Of a DNA stretch of 36,737 bases, positions 8,026 through 18,026 are shown one piece after another. The stretch spans positions 10,482-47,218 of the forward strand of contig NZ_FNQE01000028.1 of assembly GCF_900107485.1 (NCBI RefSeq), in the 5' to 3' direction. The position numbers and the translations under genes are program-made. The first letter of the stretch is position 1. Each line of letters starts with the position of its first letter. Origin of the DNA: Proteiniborus ethanoligenes. Lineage in GTDB: Bacteria > Bacillota > Clostridia > Tissierellales > Proteiniboraceae. A model generated the notes under the pieces. That model was not told the DNA's origin. It saw only the letters and a program-made list of their open reading frames with translations, and did not search any database.

Positions 8026-8466
8026 CTAAACTCTATCTATATCATCAATTGAAATTATGTTCTTTTTTATTAATAGATTTTCTATAAATGATAGTTTGTT
8101 CTTAAGTATTAAAATTTCCTGCTCTAAAGATAATTTATTATTAGATTCATCTTCTTTAACATCTTCAAATTCTATGATTTCTATAACATGAGTATATTCT
8201 ATTTCTTTATCTGTAAATGGATTTCCATCAGTATAATAATAGGTTATTTCGCCTTTTCTTCCTTTAAATTTCAAATTATCGTCAGGAATATTTACTTCAA
8301 AACTTTTGTTCTCTAGAATCTTTTTCAGTCTCTCGTTATCATGACCCTTCACTATTGACTCACATTTTATTCTAATTAAATTTTTCTCTGTAACTTCGCT
8401 CTTTATGTAATCTCTATTATAATTCTCTAGTCTAAGCTCCATATCGTCAATAATTAGTCTTTCCAT
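8026..8466 (-). CDS. Hypothetical protein upstream of radA
   Basis: 146 residues, ribosome site AAAGGGGAG before ATG. The first 105 residues alternate short strand-like and charged stretches (GRKGEITYYYTDGNPFTDKE), perhaps a small beta domain; the last 35 form a leucine-rich helix LSLEQEILILKNKLSFIENLL that looks like a coiled coil. No signal peptide, membrane segment or recognisable family. The 10-bp gap to radA suggests co-expression and possibly a role in DNA or stress metabolism, but that is only guilt by association. Confidence 0.75.
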   Translation of the reverse strand: MERLIIDDMELRLENYNRDYIKSEVTEKNLIRIKCESIVKGHDNERLKKILENKSFEVNIPDDNLKFKGRKGEITYYYTDGNPFTDKEIEYTHVIEIIEFEDVKEDESNNKLSLEQEILILKNKLSFIENLLIKKNIISIDDIDRV

Positions 8467-8547
8467 AGAACTCCCCTTTCTTTTTTGTTCTCTAAAGAAA
8501 TATTATCAGATTTCTTTGTTTTTTACTATAATTATGCAGATAATAGA

Positions 8548-8574
8548 AATAGTAAGGAAATAATCCTTACTATT
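8548..8574 (-). terminator. Terminator at the end of clpC
   Basis: Ten-bp perfect stem AATAGTAAGG/CCTTACTATT with a seven-base loop. It overlaps the clpC TAG stop codon (8570-8572). The trailing T stretch is only moderate (TTTCTATT). It closes the ctsR operon. Confidence 0.6.
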
Positions 8575-10996
8575 GTTTGTTGAAGGTGAGCTTTTCTCCG
8601 TTATAATCTATTAGAATTACATCATTCTTGCTTACATTGCCTTTAAGCATTTCTTCTGATAATTGATCCTCTATTAGCTTTCTAATAGCTCTTTCAAGTG
8701 GTCTCGCTCCAAAAGATGGATCAAAGCCTTCTTTTCCAATATGGTCTCTTGCACTTTCACTAATATCAATATGCAGATTAAGTCTTTCTAGTCTCTTTTC
8801 TAAATCCTTAATCATTATATTAACTATTTTCTTAATATGCTCTTCATTAAGTGGATGAAACACTATAACCTCATCTATTCGGTTTAAGAACTCGGGTCTA
8901 AATGTTCTCTTAAGCTCATCTGTAATATTTTCCTTCATTTTTTCATATTCAGCCTTATCTGCATCAGTAGGTGCGGCAAAACCAAGGGTTTTTTGTTTCT
9001 TCAAGGTTGTAGCTCCTACGTTTGATGTCATTATGACTACTGTGTTTTTAAAGTCTACTACTCTACCTTTAGAATCAGTTAATCTTCCATCATCTAATAG
9101 CTGTAGCAATATATTAAATACGTCTGGGTGTGCTTTTTCTATTTCATCAAATAATATGACTGAATAAGGTCTTCTTCTAACCTTTTCTGTAAGCTGCCCT
9201 CCCTCATCATATCCCACATATCCAGGAGGTGAACCTATAAGCTTAGAAACCGAATGCTTCTCCATATACTCTGACATGTCAATTCTGATTACTGCATTTT
9301 CATCACCAAATAATGATTCAGCCAAGGACTTTGCTAGATAAGTTTTTCCTACTCCTGTAGGTCCTACAAAAATAAATGTCCCTATAGGCTTGCTTGGATC
9401 CTTAAGCCCCACTCTAGCTCTTCTAACAGCACTTGATAAAGCTGCTACTGCCTGCTCCTGACCTATTACTTTCTTATGCAGTATTTCTTCAAGATTAAGG
9501 AGTTTTTCTGATTCTTCAACAGTTAGCTTTTTAACAGGTATACCCGTCCAAATAGAAACTACATATGCTATTTCATCATAGCCAACTTCACTTGATGCTG
9601 ATTGCTTCTGATGCTTCCAACCATCTTGCTTTGCCTTAAGCTCTTCTTTTATGTTTTTTTCTTCATCCCGAATTTTTGCTGCCTTTTCATAGTCTTGGGT
9701 ACTAATAGCTGCTTCCTTTTCTTGAGCTAGCTCTTCTAGCTTTGATTCTAATAGATTTAAATCTGGTGGTGCTGTTATAGTCTTTATTCTAACCCTTGAG
9801 GCAGCCTCATCAATAAGGTCTATGGCCTTATCTGGTAAAAACCTATCAGTAATATATCTAGCTGAAAGCTCTGCAGCCGCTTTTATTGCTTCATCACTTA
9901 TTTTTACTCTATGGTGAGCTTCATACTTATCCCTTAATCCTTCTAGTATTTTTATTGTATCCTCAATTGAAGGCTCTTCTACCATAACAGGCTGAAACCT
10001 TCTTTCTAATGCTGTGTCTTTTTCAATATGCTTTCTATACTCATCAATAGTAGTTGCCCCTACAGCCTGAAGTTCTCCTCTTGCTAGTGCAGGTTTCAGT
10101 ATGTTTGATGCATCAATAGCACCTTCTGCTGCTCCAGCACCAATTATTGTATGCATTTCATCAATAAATAAAATAACATTTTTAGCCTGTTTTATTTCTT
10201 CCATTACTTTTTTTAGTCTCTCTTCAAACTCCCCTCTGTATTTTGCTCCCGCTACCATTGATGCTAAATCCAGAGTTACCACCCTTTTATCCTTTAAAAT
10301 TTCAGGTATCTCTCCACTATTAATTAATTGTGCTAATCCCTCAGCCACTGCAGTTTTACCTACTCCTGGCTCTCCTATTAAGCATGGATTATTCTTGGTC
10401 CTTCTGCTTAAAACCTGTATTACTCTTTCTATCTCTTTGTCTCTTCCTATTACTGGATCAAGCTTCCCCTCAGATGCTAAAAGAGTTAAATCTCTACCAA
10501 ACTTATCTAAGGTTGGAGTACCTGCCTTATTGCTAGTACTACTACTTTGACTTTGCCTATTATTATTGAGCATATTTATTATCTCTGACCTTACCTTTTC
10601 TAAGTCCATACCCATACCTTTAAGTATAACTGCAGCTACACCCTCTGATTCCTTTATGAGACCTAAAAGAAGATGCTCTGTACCTATATAATTATGCCCT
10701 AAGTCCCTAGCTTCAATAAAGCTTAATTCGAATACTCTTTTAGTTCTTGGAGTGTAGCCTTGTATTTCACCACTTTCTTCTCCATATCCAATTAAGTTTA
10801 TTACATAGTTTCTTATAGTATCTAAATTAGCTCCCATATTTATAAGAACATTTGCAGCTATTCCTTCCTTTTCGCTAATTAATCCTAATAGCAAATGTTC
10901 TGTGCCTACATAATTATGTCTTAGATTTTTAGCCTCTTCTTGAGCAAGAAAAATAGCCTTCTGTGCTCTTTCAGTAAATCTACCAAACATAGACAT
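8570..10996 (-). CDS. clpC: ATP-dependent Clp protease ATPase subunit ClpC
   Basis: Hsp100 unfoldase that, with ClpP and adaptors such as McsB, degrades damaged and arginine-phosphorylated proteins. 808 residues: two Clp N repeats (1-145), first AAA module with Walker A GEPGVGKT at 208-215, Walker B VILFIDE at 274-280 and ERRF near 331, a middle UVR-type coiled segment (about 425-460), and a second AAA module with Walker A GPTGVGKT at 545-552. Ribosome site GGAGGG before the ATG. Last gene of ctsR-mcsA-mcsB-clpC, 11 bp after mcsB. Expression should be controlled by CtsR at the operon promoter. Confidence 0.98.
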   Translation of the reverse strand: MSMFGRFTERAQKAIFLAQEEAKNLRHNYVGTEHLLLGLISEKEGIAANVLINMGANLDTIRNYVINLIGYGEESGEIQGYTPRTKRVFELSFIEARDLGHNYIGTEHLLLGLIKESEGVAAVILKGMGMDLEKVRSEIINMLNNNRQSQSSSTSNKAGTPTLDKFGRDLTLLASEGKLDPVIGRDKEIERVIQVLSRRTKNNPCLIGEPGVGKTAVAEGLAQLINSGEIPEILKDKRVVTLDLASMVAGAKYRGEFEERLKKVMEEIKQAKNVILFIDEMHTIIGAGAAEGAIDASNILKPALARGELQAVGATTIDEYRKHIEKDTALERRFQPVMVEEPSIEDTIKILEGLRDKYEAHHRVKISDEAIKAAAELSARYITDRFLPDKAIDLIDEAASRVRIKTITAPPDLNLLESKLEELAQEKEAAISTQDYEKAAKIRDEEKNIKEELKAKQDGWKHQKQSASSEVGYDEIAYVVSIWTGIPVKKLTVEESEKLLNLEEILHKKVIGQEQAVAALSSAVRRARVGLKDPSKPIGTFIFVGPTGVGKTYLAKSLAESLFGDENAVIRIDMSEYMEKHSVSKLIGSPPGYVGYDEGGQLTEKVRRRPYSVILFDEIEKAHPDVFNILLQLLDDGRLTDSKGRVVDFKNTVVIMTSNVGATTLKKQKTLGFAAPTDADKAEYEKMKENITDELKRTFRPEFLNRIDEVIVFHPLNEEHIKKIVNIMIKDLEKRLERLNLHIDISESARDHIGKEGFDPSFGARPLERAIRKLIEDQLSEEMLKGNVSKNDVILIDYNGEKLTFNKQ

Positions 10997-11007
10997 CAGT
11001 ATCCCTC

Positions 11008-12024
11008 CTACATCTTTATCTTTTCTCTAATTATTTCTGATCTCTTAATATCTCTTTCTGCAACTGTTAAATCTTCATGATGTTGATTTTGCACACTTGC
11101 TGGCTGTATTTCTATCATAAGATTATTTATAGTATTTAGACTTACATTTTTTATTATGTTCATATTCACACCCATTCTAACGTTAGATAATAACTCCATA
11201 CTCTCTTTTGAAGACATTATCCTTGAGTTTTGCAATATTCCAAGTGATCTATAAACCTTATCTTCTATTTCGGTTTTTCTATTATTCAGTAAGCTTAGCA
11301 TTGCGTATCTTTCTTTGGAAATAATCTGAAGAACTATACTCCTAAGCTTCTGTATTGTTTCCTCTTCACTCTCTCCTAGGGTAGTTTGATTAGATATTTG
11401 AAAAAGATTCCCTAAAGCACTGCTTCCCTCTCCGTAAAGACCTCTAACAGTTAGTCCAATTTGGTTTACTGCTTGAAGAATTTGATTTATATATCCTGTC
11501 AGCACAAGTGCAGGTAAATGCACCATAACTGATGCCCTAAGACCTGTTCCTACATTTGTAGGGCAGCATGTTAGGAAACCAAAGTCCTCATCAAAAGCAT
11601 ACCTAGTCTTAGACTCTAGTAAATCATCTATTTCATTACCTAGCTTCCATCCCTCTTCAAGATTAAGTCCAGGCAAAAGAACCTGTATTCTTATGTGATC
11701 CTCTTCATTTACCATTATTGTAATTTTTTCATCTTGTTTTAGAAAAAATGCACTTAACTTAGGCTTTTCTAATAAGCCTGGGCTAATTAGGTGGGTTTCA
11801 ACAAAAACATTCCTCTCTAAGGGAGAAAGCTTGTTTATTTCAATTATTCTAAAACTATTATCATTATTTATAATTGCATCTTTGACTATATCTATTACTT
11901 CTTTTGCCTCATCCTCTGTCATTAAGTGTGGTAGTCTTATGCCATCTATATTTCTTGCAAGCCTTATTCTAGTGCTTAATACAATATCCTTTTCAGCACC
12001 TTCACCCTCCAACCAATTAATCAT
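11008..12024 (-). CDS. mcsB: Protein-arginine kinase McsB
   Basis: Phosphagen-kinase-type enzyme that phosphorylates arginines on CtsR and on damaged proteins, marking them for ClpC-ClpP. 338 residues. The nucleotide-binding arginines are seen in STRIRLARN, and the catalytic cysteine lies in [16 protein letters not shown], followed by the RGLYGEGS loop. ATG 12024 is preferred and overlaps the mcsA stop by 8 bp; a GTG at 12033 is an alternative. Translation is likely coupled to mcsA, its activator. Length and motifs are normal for Clostridia. Confidence 0.96.
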   Translation of the reverse strand: MINWLEGEGAEKDIVLSTRIRLARNIDGIRLPHLMTEDEAKEVIDIVKDAIINNDNSFRIIEINKLSPLERNVFVETHLISPGLLEKPKLSAFFLKQDEKITIMVNEEDHIRIQVLLPGLNLEEGWKLGNEIDDLLESKTRYAFDEDFGFLTCCPTNVGTGLRASVMVHLPALVLTGYINQILQAVNQIGLTVRGLYGEGSSALGNLFQISNQTTLGESEEETIQKLRSIVLQIISKERYAMLSLLNNRKTEIEDKVYRSLGILQNSRIMSSKESMELLSNVRMGVNMNIIKNVSLNTINNLMIEIQPASVQNQHHEDLTVAERDIKRSEIIREKIKM

Positions 12025-12541
12025 TTTCCTCACTGCCCCTTTCTAGATTCAATTGAAGATTCTTTATTTCATCTCTTAGCTGAGCAGCTTTTTCAAATTC
12101 CTCCTTGCTTACAGCTGAATCTAGTTCTTTTTTGAGCTTTTCAATTGTTCTCTTAGTACCTACTAAAATCCCAGCTTTTTTAGGAACCTTTCCTACATGA
12201 ATATCGTGTCCATGTATTTTCCGAAACAGAGGGACAAGCTTATCTCTAAAAGAATCATAGCAGTTACTGCAGCCGAATTTCCCTGTCTGTCTAAATTTCC
12301 CATAGGCAAGCCCACATTTATCACAGGTTAAGGCTTTTACTTGTTCAATCTTTACTGGTCCATCATATGAGCTGTCAAGGAGTCCAGCTAGAAAGTTTTG
12401 TATTGAAAAAGATGTATCAAAATTAAAGCTGTTGCTTTTTTTTGCACATTCTTCGCATAGGTGAGATTCATTAACATGGTTATTAATTATTTTTTTCATA
12501 TGAACAGTTGCTTGATTTTTACCACATTCTTCACAAAGCAT
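12017..12541 (-). CDS. mcsA: McsA, activator of the McsB kinase
   Basis: 174-residue zinc protein with four CxxC pairs (CEEC at 3-6, CEEC near 30-33, CDKC and CSNC in the middle), enough for two zinc sites, then a C-terminal UVR motif EEFEKAAQLRDEIKNLQ that resembles the ClpC middle region. In Bacillus McsA binds and activates McsB. Ribosome site GGAGGG lies before the ATG. Second gene of the ctsR operon, 29 bp after ctsR. Confidence 0.95.
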   Translation of the reverse strand: MLCEECGKNQATVHMKKIINNHVNESHLCEECAKKSNSFNFDTSFSIQNFLAGLLDSSYDGPVKIEQVKALTCDKCGLAYGKFRQTGKFGCSNCYDSFRDKLVPLFRKIHGHDIHVGKVPKKAGILVGTKRTIEKLKKELDSAVSKEEFEKAAQLRDEIKNLQLNLERGSEEND

Positions 12542-12570
12542 ATATGCCCTCCTTTCAATTGATTATTAAT

Positions 12571-13029
12571 TTACTTTAAAAAAACAAGCAGCATATTTTT
12601 AAGCATATCAGCTCTAACTACGTTTTTATCGCAGTTTGCACTATCTAAAGCCCTATCAGAAACTACTACTTTCATTATATTGCATTCTCTTTCAGTGATA
12701 ATACCTTCCTCAAGAAAGCTTTCGATTATATCATATGCCTTTGATTTAGTAATAGATTCCCCTATTATATTCAATATTAAGTTTTGGATATATTTATCAC
12801 TATTAATATTTACTTTTATGATTTTTATATACCCTCCTCCACCTCTTCTACTCTCAATATAATAGCCTTTATCTGATGTAAATCTTGTTGTCAAAACATA
12901 GTTTATTTGAGAAGGAGCGCAATCAAAGTACTGAGCTAATTCATTTCTTTGTATTTCTACAATTCCGCTATTAGCATCCTCTAATAGCCTTTTAATAAAA
13001 TCTTCTATAATATTGCTTAGCTTTGACAT
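12571..13029 (-). CDS. ctsR: Transcriptional repressor CtsR
   Basis: Class III heat-shock repressor; binds tandem heptads near clp promoters and loses DNA binding on heat. 152 residues, the usual length. The helix-turn-helix is in the first 60 residues (NELAQYFDCAPSQINYVL), followed by the glycine-rich wing ESRRGGGGYIKI, the known thermosensing loop, and a C-terminal dimer domain. Ribosome site GAGGTG before ATG. It heads its own operon and has a CtsR operator just upstream (13050-13066), so it should autoregulate. Confidence 0.97.
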   Translation of the reverse strand: MSKLSNIIEDFIKRLLEDANSGIVEIQRNELAQYFDCAPSQINYVLTTRFTSDKGYYIESRRGGGGYIKIIKVNINSDKYIQNLILNIIGESITKSKAYDIIESFLEEGIITERECNIMKVVVSDRALDSANCDKNVVRADMLKNMLLVFLK

Positions 13030-13049
13030 TTCTTCACCTCTTATCTGAC

Positions 13050-13066
13050 TTTGACTTTCTTTGCCT
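13050..13066 (-). promoter_or_regulatory. CtsR operator of the ctsR-clpC operon
   Basis: Minus strand AGGCAAAGAAAGTCAAA: two direct heptads with three bases between, against the consensus RGTCAAA-NAN-RGTCAAA, one mismatch in the first heptad. It lies 21 bp before the ctsR start. The promoter is less clear: TTGAAA and TATAAA or TATAAC are present upstream with poor spacing. Confidence 0.8.
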
Positions 13067-13186
13067 TTAGTTATATTTTATACGATACAAAAAAATTTTC
13101 AATACCTAATTGTATGCTTCTTATATTTTATATAATTATAATACCCCATTATTTCAATAATAACTTATTTTTAAACAAAATCTTAT

Positions 13187-13297
13187 ATGGTCACATTAGA
13201 AATTGAGGAAGCTTTTGCTGGACTGACCTGCGTGAAAACAAAGATCCTGGAATTCTGCTTAAAGCTCATGAGGTCAAATTTCTTAGGTAAGAAATAA
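13187..13297 (+). other. GC-richer pocket with a 36-codon ORF, origin unknown
   Basis: In an otherwise very AT-rich gap between ctsR and the EF-G-like gene, about 13200-13275 is visibly richer in G and C. It holds an open frame from ATG 13187 (MVTLEIEEAFAGLTCVKTKI and so on, 36 residues) with no ribosome site, and a second open frame lacking a start codon. It could be a decayed gene fragment, a small RNA or chance. The flanking parts, 13067-13186, show only the ctsR promoter area. Confidence 0.2.
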
Positions 13298-13300
13298 ATA

Positions 13301-13330
13301 AGGAGCACCATGTAGATACTTGGTACTCCT
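13301..13330 (-). terminator. Terminator after the EF-G-like gene
   Basis: Arms at 13301-13310 and 13321-13330. On the minus strand the stem AGGAGTACCA/TGGTGCTCCT is complete using one G-U pair and is followed by TATTTATTT; on the plus strand the same position is a C-A mismatch, so it fits the minus-strand gene better. Confidence 0.65.
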
Positions 13331-13337
13331 TTTTGTT

Positions 13338-15407
13338 CTATTCTCTTTCAGCCTTTGCTTCAGCTATTATTTTTTCACTTATGTGTGCTGGTACCTCTTC
13401 ATATCTAGCAAATTCCATTCTAAAGCTTGCTCTGGCTTGAGTCATTGATCTTAAATCTATTGCATATTTAAACATTTCAGTTTGTGGTGCTTCAGCTAAT
13501 ACAAGTTGATTTCCATCTTCCTGCTGCTCCATACCTAATATTCTTCCTCTTCTCTTATTCATGTCTCCCATAATATCTCCCATATAGTCTTCAGGAACAA
13601 GGATTTCTACTCTCACAATAGGCTCCAATAATACTGGTTTTGCCTGCTCCATACCTTTTTTAAATGCAAGAGATGCGGCTATTTTGAAAGCCATTTCATT
13701 TGAATCAACAGGGTGATATGAACCATCAAATAATACTGCCTTCATATTAACCACAGGATATCCAGCTAATACTCCCTTTTCAATAGATTCTCTAAGACCT
13801 TTTTCTACTGCAGGAATATATTGTCTAGGTACTGAACCTCCAAAGATTTCTTCATCAAATTCAAAGTCTAATTGTGATGGTTCAAATCTTATATGGACGT
13901 CTCCATATTGTCCTGCACCACCAGATTGCTTTTTATGTCTTCCTTGAACACTTGATGTACCTTTTATGGTTTCTCTATAAGGTACCTTTGGATCTGTAAG
14001 CTCTACTTCAACACCAAAAGTATTTTTTAACTTGTTAGTAATAACTGCAAGTTGCATATTTCCTTGACCACCTATTAATAACTGCTTAGTTTCAGCATTT
14101 CTTTGAACTATAAAGGTTGGGTCTTCCTCTGTCATTCTAGCTAGGGATGAGCCTATTTTTTCTTCATCACCCTTAGCCTTTGGTTCTACCGCTAAGAACA
14201 AACAAGGATCTGGATAATCTATTTCATTGTATTGAATAGGATTGTTTTTATCACACAGAGTATCTCCTGTTTCAGTATATTGAAGCTTAGCTGTAGCTCC
14301 AATATCTCCAGCAATTATTGTGCTAACTTCTATTTGACTTTTTCCTCTTAGAAGGAATAAACTACCAAATCTTTCGTTTTCATCTTTATTTGCATTTAAA
14401 ACATCCGCATCTTTTGAAATTTTACCTGAGCATACGTTAAATAATGATATTTTACCAACAAATGGGTCTACTATGGTTTTAAATACAAATGCTGAAAAAG
14501 GTTCATTTTTATCTACTTTTCTTTGTACCTTTTCTGTGGTTCCAGGCTTAACTCCTTCATGTACCCCTACATCGCTTGGGGAAGGCAAATAAGCATTAAT
14601 CATATTAAGTAATGTATGAACACCTATATTGTTTTGAGAAGATCCTATTAATACAGGTACTAGGTCACTGTTCATTATGCCCTTTCTTAAACCTCTATGG
14701 ATTTCTTCTGTTGTAAATTCTTCACCTTCAAAGTATTTTTCCATCAATTCTTCATCTGCTTCAGCAACAGATTCCATGAGCATTTCTCTAAGAGGCTCTA
14801 TAATATCATTCATGCCTTCTGGCACTTGTGCATCAACACAATCCTTACCATCATAAACTCTACCTATCATGTCAACTATATTAACAAATCCCTTAAAGGA
14901 TTCAGATTCACCAATAGGCACTGCAAAAGGTACTACTTTGTTACCGAATTGTTCTCTAAGATCATTCATAATTTTATCAAAGTTAATGTTTTCCTTATCC
15001 ATTTTATTAAGGAATATAATTTTAGGTAATTTATTTTTTTCTGTATATTTCCAAGCTTTTTCCGTACCAACTTCTACACCAGATGATGCGTCTACTATTA
15101 TAACTGCTCCTGTTGCTGCTCTTAATGCACCGTTTACTTCTCCAATAAAATCAAAATATCCTGGAGTATCTAATAAATTATATTTTACATCCTTCCACTC
15201 AACTGGGATTATTGAAGTTCCTATAGAAAATTGTCTTGATATTTCTTCTTTATCGTAGTCGGAAATAGTATTTCCATCTTCTACTCTACCTTTTCTTTTA
15301 GTTACTCCTGTAGTAAATAATATCGATTCTGTCAATGTAGTTTTGCCACAGCTTCCATGACCTAATAAAGCTACGTTCCTTATTTTGTCAGTTTGATATT
15401 CCTTCAT
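13338..15407 (-). CDS. EF-G-like translational GTPase
   Basis: 689 residues with the domain plan of elongation factor G: G1 loop GHGSCGKTT (16-24), G3 DTPG, G4 NKMD, a beta-barrel domain II, and domains III-V with GGAGQYGDVHIRFEP and the C-terminal KRRGRILGME. The switch I region reads RQFSIGTS instead of the canonical EF-G form RGITI, which places it in the EF-G-like paralogue group rather than the housekeeping fusA, normally found with rpsL and rpsG. Its role may be an accessory or stress-related translation factor; in related groups a second EF-G works only in ribosome recycling. It is a single gene with TATAAT (plus 15428-15433) just upstream and AAGGGGGA before the ATG. Confidence 0.9.
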   Translation of the reverse strand: MKEYQTDKIRNVALLGHGSCGKTTLTESILFTTGVTKRKGRVEDGNTISDYDKEEISRQFSIGTSIIPVEWKDVKYNLLDTPGYFDFIGEVNGALRAATGAVIIVDASSGVEVGTEKAWKYTEKNKLPKIIFLNKMDKENINFDKIMNDLREQFGNKVVPFAVPIGESESFKGFVNIVDMIGRVYDGKDCVDAQVPEGMNDIIEPLREMLMESVAEADEELMEKYFEGEEFTTEEIHRGLRKGIMNSDLVPVLIGSSQNNIGVHTLLNMINAYLPSPSDVGVHEGVKPGTTEKVQRKVDKNEPFSAFVFKTIVDPFVGKISLFNVCSGKISKDADVLNANKDENERFGSLFLLRGKSQIEVSTIIAGDIGATAKLQYTETGDTLCDKNNPIQYNEIDYPDPCLFLAVEPKAKGDEEKIGSSLARMTEEDPTFIVQRNAETKQLLIGGQGNMQLAVITNKLKNTFGVEVELTDPKVPYRETIKGTSSVQGRHKKQSGGAGQYGDVHIRFEPSQLDFEFDEEIFGGSVPRQYIPAVEKGLRESIEKGVLAGYPVVNMKAVLFDGSYHPVDSNEMAFKIAASLAFKKGMEQAKPVLLEPIVRVEILVPEDYMGDIMGDMNKRRGRILGMEQQEDGNQLVLAEAPQTEMFKYAIDLRSMTQARASFRMEFARYEEVPAHISEKIIAEAKAERE

Positions 15408-15779
15408 CTAACTTCCCCCTTGCACAGATTATATTTTGACTTTTACAGACAATTGCTAATATTTAATATTCTACACATATTGCTAAATTCCTTTTTATTT
15501 GTATCAGATTTTCAATTCTAATGCTTTTTGTCTTTATATTGAAAATATCTCCATTTATTGTTTTTTTATTCTGAAAATTATTTAAAATACAATAAATATT
15601 TTCTCTTAAATCTGTTCATATACAACTTAATTATGTTTGTGATTCTTACTTTAGTATAAATATGATAAATTATTATTTTTTTAATTATTAATAAAATGAA
15701 ATATCTAAATAAACTTTCAAATATTAATGTTATAATTGTTTTAAGTTATTATTTAAATAAAAAGAGGGGGTAGTTTAGT
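15408..15779. other. Intergenic region with divergent promoters
   Basis: 372 bp of strongly AT-rich sequence between the divergent EF-G-like gene and hisC. It contains the EF-G-like -10 at one end and the hisC extended -10 at the other. No ORF, RNA gene, T-box or other leader structure was recognised in it. Confidence 0.6.
15728..15736 (+). promoter_or_regulatory. Probable hisC promoter (extended -10)
   Basis: TGTTATAAT, an extended -10 element, ends 43 bp before the TTG start. No -35 match lies at the expected distance. Confidence 0.45.
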
Positions 15780-16862
15780 TTGTCAATCCAATTTAGAGAA
15801 GAGCTTGTTAATTTAACTCCTTATAAACCTGGAAGGCCAATAGAGGATGTTAAAAAGGAATATGGACTAGAGGATGTGATAAAACTTGCATCTAATGAAA
15901 ATCCACTTGGTTGCTCATCTAAAGCAATAGACGCTATCAAAAATGCACTTGACAATCTAGCACTTTATCCAGATGGAAATTGCACCAACTTAAAAGAAGC
16001 GCTTTCCCAAAAATTAAACCTCAGTATAAATCAAATTATTTTAAGCTGCGGTTCTGATGAAATGATGGACCTAATAGCTAAAACCTTTTTCAATAAGGGT
16101 GACGAAGTTATAATGGCTGACGTAACTTTTCCAAGATACATATCTACCACTATGATGATGGGGGCAAAGCCTGTTATTGTACCTTTAGTTGATTGGACCT
16201 ACGATTTAGATGGTATGCTTTCTGCAATTACAGAAAAAACAAAACTTATATGGCTATGTAATCCAAATAATCCAACTGGTACAATGTTTACTGAAGAAAG
16301 ATTAGTACATTTCTTAAATAGTGTACCTAAAAATATAATAGTAGTCTATGATGAGGCATACAATGAATATGTAACTAGAGAAGATTATCCAAAAAACAGC
16401 CTCCCATTGCTCAATAAATATTCAAATATCATTATCCTAAGAACTTTCTCTAAAATCTATGGTCTTGCTTCTCTAAGGGTTGGTTATACTATGGCAAGTG
16501 AAGAGATAATAGAAAACATAAATAAAGTAAGAGGACCATTCAATGTAAATACTTTAGCACAGGTTGCTGCTATTGCAGCACTAGAAGACGAAGAGTTCAT
16601 AAAGAAAAGCTACGATGTAAATCTTCAAGGAAAAGAATATCTTTATGAAGAATTCCAAAAAATGAATCTACAATTTGCTCCTTCCGAAGCAAATCATATT
16701 TTTGTTAATGTAAAAAGAAATGGTGGAGAAGTATTTATCGATCTCCAAAAAAGAGGGGTTATTATAAGACCTATGGTTGGAGATTGGATAAGAGTAAGTA
16801 TAGGTACTATGGAACAGAACAAAATATTTATAGATAAGCTTAAGGAAGTACTCCATAAATAA
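15780..16862 (+). CDS. hisC: Histidinol-phosphate aminotransferase family protein
   Basis: PLP-dependent class I/II aminotransferase of 360 residues. It has the HisC layout: LASNENPLG near the start, CNPNNPTGT, a YDEAYNEY Asp/Tyr segment that contacts PLP, the PLP lysine in RTFSKIYGLASLRVGY, and the substrate Arg near the C-terminus in DWIRVSIGT. HisC makes histidinol phosphate from imidazole-acetol phosphate and often also acts on aromatic amino acids. The start is TTG, supported by GAGGGGG about ten bases upstream. No other his gene is near, so it could be a general aromatic or HisC-type transaminase. It is monocistronic, closed by a perfect terminator. Confidence 0.88.
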   Translation: MSIQFREELVNLTPYKPGRPIEDVKKEYGLEDVIKLASNENPLGCSSKAIDAIKNALDNLALYPDGNCTNLKEALSQKLNLSINQIILSCGSDEMMDLIAKTFFNKGDEVIMADVTFPRYISTTMMMGAKPVIVPLVDWTYDLDGMLSAITEKTKLIWLCNPNNPTGTMFTEERLVHFLNSVPKNIIVVYDEAYNEYVTREDYPKNSLPLLNKYSNIIILRTFSKIYGLASLRVGYTMASEEIIENINKVRGPFNVNTLAQVAAIAALEDEEFIKKSYDVNLQGKEYLYEEFQKMNLQFAPSEANHIFVNVKRNGGEVFIDLQKRGVIIRPMVGDWIRVSIGTMEQNKIFIDKLKEVLHK

Positions 16863-16887
16863 AAGCGGCATATGCCGCTTTTATTTA
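16861..16887. terminator. Bidirectional terminator after hisC
   Basis: Perfect palindrome AAAAGCGGCA/TGCCGCTTTT with T runs on both sides, overlapping the hisC stop codon. It lies between the convergent ends of hisC (16862) and the GNAT-like gene (16899). Confidence 0.9.
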
Positions 16888-16898
16888 TTATATGATAA

Positions 16899-18026
16899 TT
16901 ATAAGTCCTTTTTATAAATTCTATAGGTTTTATAAATTTTTCCACCAAGTTTTTCTATATCTCTTTGCATAACTTTATTGTATTCCCACACTGTTGAGCC
17001 TTCTCCATATTTATATCCTTTCTCTTTAGATGCGTCATAAAGCTTAAGATAAATGGCGGAGGGAACACCTTTTTTTCTAAATTCGGGTATAACAAATAAT
17101 ACAAACAGCCTTGCCCTATCTATTTTTTTCCTGTAATAAAGATATTTTAAAAAGCCTGTTGGAAAGAGTCTTCCATTCATATGCTTAAGCACTTGGTTAT
17201 AATCAGGTAAGGCTATGTTAAAGCCTATAGGCTTTCCATCTTCGGCCCTGGCTATGTATATTAGGTCAGGATCTGCAACAGGTACTAAGCTTTTCCCAAT
17301 AATAGCTATATCCTCGTCTGTAGGGGGTATAAAATCCTCCCACTCCTCTGGCATTGCTCTTTTGATTATTTCCTTAATGTCCTGCATTTCTTTCTCTATA
17401 TTCTTTAAGTCTATTTTTTCTACCTTAAACTTGTATTTTCCCATTGCATAGGGAACATATTTCCTATATCTTTCATCTATGTCCTCTTTTGCATCATATT
17501 TGTATGCATAGCAGTCCCAATACTTGTAAAAATTATATTCCTCAAAAAATCTTCTATAGTAGCTTTTATTGTATGTATTCATTACGAGGGTAGGATCAGT
17601 AAAATTATCTATTAGAAGGCCTCTGTTATCATCTCCGTTAGGTAAGGATATAGGTCCTATCATTCTCTCCATTCCTTTTTCCTTAAGCCAATGACTAGCA
17701 TAATCAAACATTGCCTTAGCTACCTCATAATTATCAATAGATTCAAAGAGTGAAATATATCCCTCCTTATAGTTTTTTGCATGATTTAATGGTTCATTAA
17801 TCCCCACACATAATCTGCCTACTGCCTCTCCGTCTTTGTATGCAATTATATGTTCAAAGGGTCCACTTTGAACTAATGAGTTGTTCTCACCCCTCATAGT
17901 TTTCTTAAAATCTGATATTAATGGTGGTACCCAGCAACAATCTCCTTTATATATTTTCCAAGGTAGTTTTATAAAATCTTTTTCATTTTTTCTCGTCATG
18001 ATTTTCTGTACAGCAATATCACCCAT
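16899..18026 (-). CDS. GNAT-like protein (YghO-type family)
   Basis: 375-residue soluble protein. The N-terminal part (WVPPLISDFKKTMRGENN, then PFEHIIAYKDGEAVGRLCVGIN) and a second half with LFVLFVIPEFRKKGVPSAIYLKLYDASKEKGYK look like two linked acetyltransferase folds; the latter has an R-x-x-G-x-x acyl-CoA loop (FRKKGVPS). The MIGPISLPNGDDNRGLLIDNF segment is typical of a large uncharacterised bacterial GNAT family. Substrate unknown. AAGGGGAG before the ATG. It stands alone, between hisC and guanine deaminase, and faces away from the latter. Confidence 0.8.
   Translation of the reverse strand: MGDIAVQKIMTRKNEKDFIKLPWKIYKGDCCWVPPLISDFKKTMRGENNSLVQSGPFEHIIAYKDGEAVGRLCVGINEPLNHAKNYKEGYISLFESIDNYEVAKAMFDYASHWLKEKGMERMIGPISLPNGDDNRGLLIDNFTDPTLVMNTYNKSYYRRFFEEYNFYKYWDCYAYKYDAKEDIDERYRKYVPYAMGKYKFKVEKIDLKNIEKEMQDIKEIIKRAMPEEWEDFIPPTDEDIAIIGKSLVPVADPDLIYIARAEDGKPIGFNIALPDYNQVLKHMNGRLFPTGFLKYLYYRKKIDRARLFVLFVIPEFRKKGVPSAIYLKLYDASKEKGYKYGEGSTVWEYNKVMQRDIEKLGGKIYKTYRIYKKDL

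Noticed and set aside
14697-15258. Plus-strand open frames inside the EF-G-like gene
   Set aside because: Shadow frames of a clear minus-strand coding gene; no ribosome site. The same holds for the plus-strand frames at 717-1121, 3578-4003, 10101-10550, 21406-21783 and 31133-31591.
15428-15445. CtsR-like half site before the EF-G-like gene
   Set aside because: Only one heptad (AGTCAAA) is present; no second heptad at the three-base spacing.
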